Source of the DNA: Symbiodinium natans
Lineage: Eukaryota > Sar > Dinophyceae > Suessiales > Symbiodiniaceae
NCBI GenBank assembly: GCA_905221605.1
Contig: CAJNDS010002230.1
Location: 367,501 to 431,500 of the forward strand
Direction: 5' to 3'
Length of the DNA stretch: 64,000 nucleotides
Part shown: positions 52,560 to 60,910 of the stretch, piece by piece
How positions within the stretch are numbered: the stretch's first letter is position 1
Layout: every line of letters begins with the position of its first letter
Made by a program: the position numbers and the translations under genes
Notes under the pieces: model-generated
Databases searched by the model: none
What the model was told of the DNA's origin: nothing
Seen by the model: the letters and a program-made list of their open reading frames with translations, nothing else

Positions 52560-53340
52560 GGGGTTTAGGGTTTAGGGTTTAGGGTAAGTAAGTAAGTAAG
52601 TTAGTTAGTTAGTAAGCAAGTAAGTAAGTAGGATTTAGGGTTTAGGGTTTACTGTTTGAGGCCTTGGTTCTCATTTCAAGGTGGCATGAGGAGTTGTTTC
52701 GGGTAGCGGCGAGAGAGCGTGGTATTTGACCCCACCACCGGTGGGAGCACGCTGCCCCTCAGACCCAAACCCTCGCGGTCACAAGCATGCAGCGCTAAAC
52801 CCTTCCATAGCGCAAACCCCCCCCAAACCCCAAACCCCAAACCCCAAACCCCAAACCCCTAACCCCCAACCCCCAACCCCCAACCCCAAGCCCCAGACCC
52901 CAAACCCCAAACCCTAAACCCTAAACCCCAAACCCTAAAACCCTAACCCCTAAACCCGAATCCCTGAAAAGGAGAAACTTCCGGGACAGCGGGGCTGCGC
53001 TGGGGAGCAGCTCTTAGCTTTGGGCAAGACATCGGCTCTCGGAAGGTTCAGGGGGGTTTAGGGTTTAGGGTATAGGGTTTAGGGTTTAGGGTTTAGGGCC
53101 TAGGGCTTAGGGTTGAGGGCCTTGAAGGGGTTTGGGGTCTTAGGGTGTTTGGGGTCTTGAGAAGGGTTGTGTTAGGGTCGGAGCGTCTTAGGGACTTAGG
53201 GCGAGTGCGAGACGCCTGTTCCTGCTGCTGCTGCTGCTGCTGCTGCCCTAAGCCCTAAACCCTAAGCCCTAAACCCTAAACCCTAAACCCTAAACCCTAA
53301 ACCCTAAACCCTAAACCCTAAACCCAAAACCCTAAACGCT
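52560..53340. repeat. Mixed simple repeats: TTTAGGG, GTAA, CCCCAAA, (CTG)8, CCCTAAA
   Basis: GTAAGTAA/GTTAGTTA tetranucleotide at 52586-52630; CCCCAAA and CCCCAA at 52808-52905; TTTAGGG at 53055-53100; (CTG)8 at 53222-53246; CCCTAAA at 53255-53335. Confidence 0.85.
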
Positions 53341-53341
53341 T

Positions 53342-53449
53342 GCTACGAAGAAGGACAGCAGCACTGACAATCAGTACAAGCACACCCATCCGCCAAACCC
53401 CATGGCAGAAGGCACTCCCGCTGGATTGGAGAACCAGTGGCAGGCCTAA
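53342..53449 (+). CDS. Terminal exon-like island
   Basis: The frame reads ATKKDSSTDNQYKHTHPPNP, MAEGTPAGLENQWQA and ends at TAA 53447-53449. Hydrophilic tail-like composition. CCCTAAA repeat abuts on the left and TTTAGGG on the right. No family recognised. Confidence 0.4.
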   Translation, partial: ATKKDSSTDNQYKHTHPPNPMAEGTPAGLENQWQA

Positions 53450-53645
53450 GAAGTTGGGGTTTAGGGTTTAGGGTTTAGGGTGTAGGATTTAGGGACACTA
53501 AACCCCCAAACCCCTAGCCTTAACATCGAAGCCCCAAACACGAAGTGCCCCGAACTTCGAGAACCCTGCCATATACAGAGGCAGCAGCCCTGGTTGTTGG
53601 CCAGAGGTGGGAGCCGGGAAGGGTTTAGGGTTTAGGGTTTAGGGT

Positions 53646-53677
<32 letters not shown>

Positions 53678-54175
53678 GGGTGAGGGTTGAGAGTTGAGGG
53701 TTTAGGGTTGAGGGTTTAGGGGTTCGGGTGTAGGATTTAGAGTGCAGGGTCATCGGGCTTTATAAATTTAACCCTAAATCCTAAGCGCGAAAGAAGCCCC
53801 AAAACGCGCGAAAACCCGAATCGCTGAGCCCCACTCCGGCCTAACACACCCCATAGCTGCTAAATCTCAAGCCCTAAGGTTTAAATAAGAGTTCGCGGCG
53901 TTATTGTAAGGTTTTAGGTTTTTCGGGGTTCAGGGCGTCAGGCCTTGCAAGGGCTTTCAAGCGCTTTCAAGCTTTCAAGGGCTTTCAAGGGCTTTCAAGG
54001 GCTTTCAAGGGCTTTCAAGGGGCTTTCAAGGGCTTTCAAGGGCTTTCGAGGGGCTTTCAAGGGGCTTTCAGGGCTCAAAGCAGCTGCGACAGCTTGGCTT
54101 GAGAGTCTGATGGCAACCCTACACCCTAAACCCTAAACCCCAAACCCTAGACCCTAAGCCCCTCAACCCTCAACC

Positions 54176-54209
<34 letters not shown>

Positions 54210-54560
54210 ACCCTAAACCCTAAACCCTAGGCTCCTGGTGGCGGTCTGTGGGCAGGCCTCTGCTTTGACCTGCCGAGGCCCTCCTCGATCTGGCCTTCGG
54301 GGTTTAGGGTTTAGGGTTTGGGGTTTAGGGTTTGGGGTTTAGGGTTTAGGGTTTGGGGTTTAGGGTTTAGGGTTTAGGGTTCAGGGTTTAGGGTTTAGGG
54401 TTCAGGGTTTAGGGCCGAGGGTTTGCTGTGATGTGGCGCGGAAGTCAGAAGCTGTGAAGTGTAGGATGGAGCATCGTTTCGAATCGTCGGCGGGCGCGCA
54501 ATGCGAAGAACTAAGCCAACACTAAACCCTACCCTAAACTTTAAACCCTAAACCCTAACG
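53450..54560. repeat. Telomere-like arrays plus a GGGCTTTCAA decamer repeat
   Basis: TTTAGGG/TTGAGGG at 53455-53485 and 53620-53715; tandem 10-bp GGGCTTTCAA units at about 53950-54070 (about twelve, a few 11-bp); CCCTCAA/CCCTAAA at 54118-54230; TTTAGGG/TTTGGGG at 54299-54415. The Lys/Phe/Gly-rich frame over the decamer is repeat-derived. Confidence 0.85.
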
Positions 54561-54583
54561 GCAGTTTGTGTACTTGTTCACAC

Positions 54584-54792
54584 CAGCAGAAGGCGCAGAG
54601 GTGGAACAACAAGGGCTCGCAGCATTGGATCAACGGTCATATCAGTCAGCAGAAGGCGCGGAGGTGGAACAAAAAGGGCTCGCAGCATTGGATACGGTCA
54701 TATCAGGATGGGCTGTAAGACGCGGGTGGAAAGCGCACCTTCTTCTTTTTGGAAGGCCTCAGTGTGCAATTGTCTTACATGCCAAGAGTTGA
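54584..54792 (+). CDS. Short frame with a 21-residue tandem duplication
   Basis: A 63-bp unit occurs at 54584-54646 and 54647-54709, in frame, giving AEGAEVEQQGLAALD and AEGAEVEQKGLAALD repeats. The frame continues GWAVRRGWKAHLLLFGRPQC to a TGA at 54790-54792. Repeat length being a multiple of three supports coding. Possibly the end of a larger spliced gene. No family recognised. Confidence 0.35.
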
Positions 54793-56040
54793 ACTTTAGA
54801 CTTTTTGTGTTTCCTCATTGAGAAGGAATACTAACGTTTATCCTCTTTTCCCCTTGGCCATTGGAGAAGTAAGGTATGGTAACAACAATATGATCAGGAA
54901 ATTAGCGAATAAATAGTGAAAAGGAAGAAAGGGAACAATAATGCGCTCACGCGGTCACACATTATAATCATGCGTCTCACTCACGAATGCAGTAAAATGA
55001 GCTCTCTTGTAGCAATATTACTAATGGTGTACACGGGGTGCATATTAGAAGACAAGGGCCCCAACATTAATATTATTAAAGGGCCCATTATTACTACTAT
55101 TGTTATAGGGCGCAATAAGAATATTAATGTAGCGCCCATGTAATACTACTTTTAATATAATATTAGGGCCTTTCATAATATTATTTGCATGAATGTATAA
55201 CGCATGAATTTCCTGTCCATATAATTCTCTTGTTCACATCTTTTAATTGGATTGGAAACTGTGGGTGAACATGTGATGCATTAGCGAAGCGCCCTGTCAT
55301 TCATTTACTATTCTCCCGTGAATACAATATGAATAAAGTGTAGCGAAGTGAAACGAATAATCATAAAGTTCATGAGATTTCTAATGTAAAACTTTGTGCC
55401 ACGCATGAACAGGACAACGAAGTGATTGGAATAAAAACCGTGATGATAGTGGCATGTGTTCGTACCCCCGTAATATTATAATTTTCATACACTATAATAA
55501 TGCTGTATTAATAGAATGAATATAGTGTGTGAACGTAACAAATGCATCTCAATAATTCAGTGAGAACGAAATGGGCGCTCTTTGCACTCGCGTGTTTCCT
55601 TATAATACAAATGATGCCTTATTATTAGTACTGTAATTATTCTCTTCTCTCAGTAAATATTAAATTCAGAGACTTCCATGGGGCAATATTGTAATCATAA
55701 GGGCTTTTATGCACATTATAAATTGGTTACCATTGTAATAATAATTGTAAGGAATGAACACGAGATTTCTATTGGCAAAAAGCCCAAACATTATAATTGT
55801 GGTTGACATTATAACTACTGTGCTCACACATCTTTTTCCTTTTCCTAATTTTGGATGATTCCTGTCTCACTTTGTTGCGGCGGTCACCGTCTTTAATGCT
55901 ACATTTATAAACTAAAGACTTAGATTACAATGATCTGGATTTTGGAATTCAAGCACACATTAAAACCATTCCATGAAACCAATGAACGATGTCATGTAAT
56001 GCGGGCTATTGGAGAAGTAAGGTATTGTCCGTCGTGGTAT
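54793..56040. other. AT-rich island with 6-bp GC-stem hairpins
   Basis: About 1.25 kb, strongly AT-rich with GC clusters. GGGCCC (55056-55061) faces GGGCCC (55081-55086), and GGGCGC (55108-55113) faces GCGCCC (55132-55137), with loops of 19 and 18 nt. The loop word AATAAGAATATT is shared with the island at 11.9-12.4 kb. GTGAAC, GAATGAAC and TTCATTC-type words recur. No convincing ORF. TTGGAGAAGTAAGGTAT occurs at both ends (about 54862 and 56010), so the island is bounded by a ~17-bp direct repeat. Confidence 0.55.
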
Positions 56041-56109
56041 ACTTAGAGGCCTTTTGAGAGGTTGCCACCTACCCCACCATTTCCCAATACATCGAGCACC
56101 CGTGAAGGG

Positions 56110-56400
56110 GTTCAGGGCCATTTAGGGTTTAGGGTTTAGGGTTTAGGGTTTAGGGTTTAGGGTTTAGGGTTTAGGGTTTAGGGCCTAAGCCGCGCAGACC
56201 CCAAGCATCCGTAAGCCCTAAAAGGACCCAAACCATGAGCTCTAAAGCCAAACCATGAGTGCTACAGCCTAAACCCTCAACCCGAACCCCAAACCCTAAA
56301 GCCTAAACCCTAATTATTGAACACAAGAATGATCTTTACTTAAAGCAGTAAGAACTTCTCAAACCCTAAACCCTGAGCCCCTTGTGGCCGAAAGGTTGTT
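56110..56400. repeat. TTTAGGG array and degenerate CCCTAAA
   Basis: Nine regular units (56120-56182), then a unique spacer with short C-rich words. Confidence 0.85.
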
Positions 56401-56411
56401 TTTTTTTGTAG

Positions 56412-56489
56412 GCGTCAGGGCCAGGGCTTGAAGAAGGATCTGCTTCGCAGAGGCCCGCGCGCGAAGAACGCCGCAGCCGAAGAAGGAGT
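56412..56489 (+). CDS. Exon-like island after a pyrimidine tract
   Basis: Follows TTTTTTTTTGTAG, a good acceptor, and reads RQGQGLKKDLLRRGPRAKNA, AAEEG before TTTGGGG repeat. Basic and helix-like. No donor fixed; no family recognised. Confidence 0.4.
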
Positions 56490-57120
56490 TGGGTTTGGGG
56501 TTTGGGGTTTTTGGGGTTTGGGTTTTGGGGTTTGGGGTTTGGGGTTTAGGGTTTAGGGTTTAGGGTTTAGGGTTCAGGGTTTAGGGTTTAGGGCTCAGGG
56601 TTTAGGAAATTTAGTGTGTAGGGAAGGGGGGGGGGTGTCACCTAGACCGCCCGCCCTTAGACTCAGGCTGGTTCTTCGTAAGGGGATGAAGGAATGAGGT
56701 GCCCTATATAATCACTTGAAGGGTAGATAAAAAAGGGCCCGAATTCCCGTATTCCCTACGAAGAAAAAAGGGGAGGTTGAGGGTTTCGAGGCTGAGCCTA
56801 TGGTGTATGGGCTGATAGCTGAACCTAGAGGACATTCTTCCCATTGTTTTTCAGGGCCCAGCGGTTCTTGTAGGAAGCCTGAACCCTGGCTTTTGCTTTT
56901 TTGGGTTTGAGGTTCAGGGTTTAGGTTTTGGAGTTTGGGATTTAGGGTCCCAAATCTCTGAAGCTCCCATGCCCCGAAAATTTCGTGGATTCAGGGTTCA
57001 GGGTGCAGGGTGGGGTGTAGAGGTTTTAGGGTTTAGGGGTTAGGGTGGGGCGTATATAGAGGGTTTCGGGTTTGGGTACGCGGGTTGTCATGTAAGCTGC
57101 TCCCTTTTGGGTAGGTAAAT
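56490..57120. repeat. TTTGGGG/TTTAGGG arrays and unique spacer
   Basis: G-rich array at 56488-56610, degenerate words at 56895-57090. The spacer 56690-56790 contains palindromic AT/GC pieces like those around the hairpin elements, but no clean structure. Confidence 0.7.
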
Positions 57121-57248
57121 CCAGCAAGCAGGTGATCTCTTGCTGGCAAGCAGTGACATCCTTCGCCCCAGACTACGTGTCGGGCTTTGTTGCTGACGCC
57201 TCCAGAATGGGGCGAACCAGCTGTGTCACGCGGGATTCACAGAAACCC
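57120..57248 (+). CDS. Exon-like island
   Basis: Open frame SSKQVISCWQAVTSFAPDYV, SGFVADASRMGRTSCVTRDS up to the CCCTAAA array, where it stops. AAGCAG before GTGATC (57131) could be an acceptor. Composition is protein-like. No family recognised. Confidence 0.35.
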
Positions 57249-57500
57249 TAAACCCTAAACCCTAAACCCTAAACCCTAAACCCTAAACCCTAAACCCTAA
57301 ACCCTAAACCCTAAACCCTAAACCCTAAACCCTAAACCCTAAACCCTAAAGCCGCGCCTAAAGCCTAAAGCCTAAAGCCTAGAAGCCTAAAGCCCAAAGC
57401 CTAAAGCCCAAAGCCTAAAGCCTAAAGCCTAAAGCCTAAACCCTAAACCCTAAAGCCTAAACCCTAAACCCTAAACCCTGAACCCTGAACCCTAAACCTT
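57241..57500. repeat. CCCTAAA array followed by CCTAAAG array
   Basis: About 15 CCCTAAA units (57245-57350), then CCTAAAG/CCCAAAG units (57355-57440), then CCCTAAA again. A further locally amplified variant. Confidence 0.9.
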
Positions 57501-57517
57501 GACTTGAAGTCTGGCAG

Positions 57518-57591
57518 GACCCAAGCCCACACAGCTGCTGGCACGCGTCAAGCGCAACTTAGGCGAATGCCCCTTGGGCAGCTTGAGAATT
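57518..57591 (+). CDS. Exon-like island after CAG
   Basis: Follows CTGGCAG and, entered in phase 1, reads PKPTQLLARVKRNLGECPLG and SLRIE before TTTGAGG repeat. Helical, basic. No family recognised. Confidence 0.35.
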
Positions 57592-58017
57592 GAGGTTTGA
57601 GGTTTGAGGTTTGGGGTTTCAGGGTTTCAGGGTTTCAGGGTTTCAGGGTTTCAGGGTTTAAGGTTTAGGGTTTGGGGTTTAGGGTTTAGGGCTTCGGGTT
57701 CAGGGTTTAGGGATTAGGGTTTAGCGTTTCGGGTGTTTCTTAGTCACATACCCAAGTTCGGATTGAGGGCATCCGAAGTCCTCCCAGGCCCAGCTCTTGT
57801 TACGTGCCGGTCTATTCTCCCGCCGGTAAGAGCGCAGGCTCCCCTGAGTACCCGAGGCCCTCAACCCCCAAAACCCCCCCAGGCCTAAACCCGAAACCCG
57901 AAACCCGAAACACTAAACCCTAGACCCCTAACCCCGAAACCCGAAACCCGAGCCACTAAACCCCCCCAAACCCCCACGCCTCAAAGCCCGAAAGCCCTAA
58001 AGCCCCAAGCCACGGGC
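57592..58017. repeat. TTTGAGG, TTTCAGGG and CCCGAAA repeats with spacer
   Basis: TTTGAGG then 8-bp TTTCAGGG units (57592-57665), TTTAGGG, then a unique spacer and CCCGAAA units (57885-57955). Confidence 0.8.
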
Positions 58018-58083
58018 CGAGGTGAGATGGTCCAGCCCAAGCTGGGGGCCACAGGCAGCAAGGGTGCTGACAAAGGATCAGTT
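58018..58083 (+). CDS. Exon-like island
   Basis: Reads RGEMVQPKLGATGSKGADKG, SVR between degenerate repeats; Gly/Lys-rich. Borders not fixed. Confidence 0.25.
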
Positions 58084-58301
58084 AGGGGTTCTAGGCTCGG
58101 TTAGGGGTTCTAGGCTTGTAGGGCTTTTAGGGTTTAGGGTTTAGGCTTAGGGGGTAGGGCTTGTAGGGTTCCGGGCTTGGAGGGCTTGGAGGGCTTATGG
58201 TGCTTCAAAGGCTTCATAGGCTTCTTTGGGCTTTTACAGGGATTGCAGGGGGCTTTTGGGGGGCTTCTCTAGGGCTTGTGGGGCGTCGGTGGTGTGCAGA
58301 G

Positions 58302-58361
58302 TTGGGGGAGGGGGGTACTATGACCCCTCTTAAGGGCGGTTAGTATAAGGGCGAACATCCC
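58302..58361. mobile_element. Decayed relative of the hairpin element
   Basis: GGTTAGTATAAGGGCGAACATCCC-like right arm (58339-58361) differs at a few positions from the right arm at 18222-18246. The left side GGGGGAGGGGGGTACTA is weaker. Confidence 0.45.
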
Positions 58362-58426
58362 AATCCTCAACCCTCAAGTCTCACAGTGCACCCTAAGCCA
58401 GCCTCAAATGCCCCAAAGCTCCCTCG

Positions 58427-59180
58427 AAACCCTAAACCCTAAACCCTAAACCCTAAACCCTAAACCCTAAACCCTAAACCCTAAACCCTAAACCCTAAAC
58501 CCTAAACCCTAAACCCTAAACCCTAAACCCTAGGGCACCCTGAGCCCTAAACCCGAAACACCCCTCAACACGAAGTGAAACCCTAATTCATAGGGTAGAA
58601 CCCAAGCAAGATCAAGCCATAGAGCTCGAAGATGAAGATCTCAGAAGTGCACCTAGGGTTCAGGGTTCAGGGTTCAGGGTTTAGGGTTTAGGGTTTAGGG
58701 TTCAGGTTGAGGGTTCAGGGTTCAGGGTTCCGATTTCCGGGTGAAGGTTCAGGGTTCAGGGTTCAGGGTTTAGGGTTTAGGGTTTAGGGTTTAGGGTTTA
58801 CAGGGTTTATCAGGGTTTTATAGGGTGTGTAGGGTCCACATGCAAGATTTTTCGGATGTAGAGCGTTTGTAGGGCTCTCAAGGTTTATAGGCTTGGGTTT
58901 AGGGTTTGGGGCTTGGGTCTGCTGCCCTAAAACCCTAAACCCTAAACCCTAAACCCTAAACCCTAAACCCTAAACCCTAAACCCTAAACCCTAAACCCTA
59001 AACCCTAAACCCTAAACCCTAAACCCTAAACCCTAAACCCTAAACCCTAAACCCTAAACCCTAAACCCTAAACCCTAAACCCTAAACCCTAAACCCTAAA
59101 CCCTAAACCCTAAACCCTAAACCCTAAACCCTAAACCCTAAACCCTAAACCCTAAACCCTAAACCCTAAACCTTAAGCAG
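58427..59180. repeat. Long CCCTAAA arrays and TTCAGGG block
   Basis: CCCTAAA at 58430-58532 and 58930-59172 (about 34 regular units), TTCAGGG/TTTAGGG at 58655-58800 between them. Confidence 0.95.
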
Positions 59181-59221
59181 GCGGCCAGTTCATGCACCAG
59201 CAGCTCTCAGGGCAAGTCAAG
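59181..59221 (+). CDS. Exon-like island closed by AAG|GCAACC
   Basis: Starts after TTAAGCAG directly at the end of the array. Entered in phase 1, it reads GQFMHQQLSGQVK and ends before GCAACCTG, a GC donor. It resembles 60281-60304, where QLSSEDVK also ends in GTCAAG before GCAA, so the two may be related exons. Confidence 0.4.
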
Positions 59222-59284
59222 GCAACCTGTCCTATTCAGGGCACAAGTCCGTAAACAGAAGATCCCAAAGCCCCAAGCCCCAAG

Positions 59285-60256
59285 CCCTAAACCCTAAACC
59301 CTAAACCCTAAACCCTAAACCCTAAACCCTAAACCCTAAACCCTAAACCCTAAACCCTAAACCCTAAACCCTCAACCCGAAACCCCAAACCCCAAACCCT
59401 AAACCCTAGAAAACTGCTTCAGGGGGACCCTCCCCCCCCGCTCACAGTTCAGGCTTTGTTGGCCTTGGGGTGAGCGGTTAGCGACCTCAGTTTTTGCAAG
59501 TCCTTCAAAGACCCCTATAGTATCCCTAAACCCTAAGCCCTAAGCCCTCAACCTAAAATCTAAACTCTAAGCCCTTTGCAAGTAAGCTAAACCCTGAACC
59601 CTAAACCCTAAACCCTAAACCCTAAACCCTAAACCCTAAACCCTAAACCCTAAACCCTAAACCCTAAACCCTAAACCCTAAACCCTAGCCCCTAAACCCT
59701 AAACCCTAAAACCGAACCCCGCCCTTAGTGACCCGGTCCATCTAAGTAGCGCCCAAGATTAGAGTGGCGATCTTTGGGTGTGTTGCGGGTCTACACTATT
59801 TGCTTAAGAACCCCCAAAAGAATAGAAAATGATAATCCCTATATTACCCTTAGTAAGGAAGAGTTTTTTTATTCTTAAGCAAGTAGGGTCTAGGGTTTAG
59901 GGTTTAGGGTTTAGCGTCTAGGCTCGAGACCTTACAGTTTTTTGAGCCTTTGGGCAGATTGCGACGATCTTTAGGCTTAGGGTTTAGGGTGGAGGCTTAG
60001 GGTTTAGGGTTTCGGGGTAGGGTTTAGGGTTTAGGGTTTAGGGTTTAGGGTTTAGGGTTTAGGGTTTAGGGTTTAGGGTTTAGGGTTTAGGGTTTAGGGT
60101 TTAGGGCTGGAGTCCAAATCCTCGTGGCCCCGAAGCCCTGAACACCAAACTCTAAACCGCTTAACCCTAAGCCCCTTAACCCTAAACCCCTAAACCACAA
60201 ACCCCAAACCCCAAACCCCAAACCCGAAACCCTGGAAGCGCGTGAGTCCGCACCAG
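59285..60256. repeat. Telomere-like arrays
   Basis: CCCTAAA at 59285-59405 and 59590-59710, TTTAGGG at 59890-59920 and 60000-60105; unique spacers, one with the hairpin at 59800-59882. Confidence 0.85.
59800..59882. repeat. Hairpin with 11-bp perfect arms
   Basis: TTGCTTAAGAA (59800-59810) pairs with TTCTTAAGCAA (59872-59882) around an AT-rich loop containing AATCCCTATATTACCCTTAG. Looks like a short non-coding inverted-repeat element, different from the GGGATG family. Confidence 0.5.
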
Positions 60257-60331
60257 GGCCGCTCCAGTGCAACCACGGCGCAGCTCTCATCCGAGGACGT
60301 CAAGGCAAGGTTTCAAGAGCTCTTGTTCTGA
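60257..60331 (+). CDS. Terminal exon-like island
   Basis: After CACCAG the frame reads GRSSATTAQLSSEDVKARFQ, ELLF and ends TGA 60329-60331. Alternatively it leaves at GTCAAG|GCAAGG with a GC donor, as at 59221. Protein-like; no family recognised. Confidence 0.4.
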   Translation, partial: GRSSATTAQLSSEDVKARFQELLF

Positions 60332-60334
60332 GGT

Positions 60335-60910
60335 TACTTGGAGGTTTAGGGTTAGGGTTTAGGGTTTAGGGTTTAGGGTTTAGGGTTTAGGGTTTAGGGT
60401 TTAGGGTTTAGGGTTTAGGGTTTACGGTTTCGGGTTTCGGGTTTAGGGGACCTCACGTTTTAGGGCGTTCGGGGCGTTTACAGGGGTTTTGGGGCTATGG
60501 GGTCAGCGTTTCATGGAGGTTTTCGGGGCAGGTATCGGTAGGGTCACAAGACACCCAAATACGGTCATGACCAGCTTAACCCCTGCCACACCCCGTCAAC
60601 CTCCAAGCGCCGGCGCAATCCCTAAACCCTTAAACCCTAAGCCCTTAAACCCTTCAACCCTAAATCCCGAAACCCCTGGAGCCTGGAACCCTAAATCCCT
60701 AAACCCCAAACCCTAAAACCCTAAAACCCTAAAACCCTAAAACCCTAAAGCCCTAAAACCCTAACCCCTAAACCCCTAAACCCCTAAACCCCTAAACCCC
60801 TAAACCCCTAAACCCCTAAACCCCTAAACCCCTAAACCCCTAAACCCCTAAACCCCTAAACCCCTAAACCCCTAAACCCCTAAACCCCTAAACCCCTAAA
60901 CCCCTAAACC
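60335..60910. repeat. TTTAGGG array, spacer, CCCTAAAA and CCCCTAAA octamer arrays
   Basis: TTTAGGG at 60342-60425; CCCTAAAA (60710-60755); then about 18 regular 8-bp CCCCTAAA units (60762-60911), into which the non-LTR element is inserted. Confidence 0.95.
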
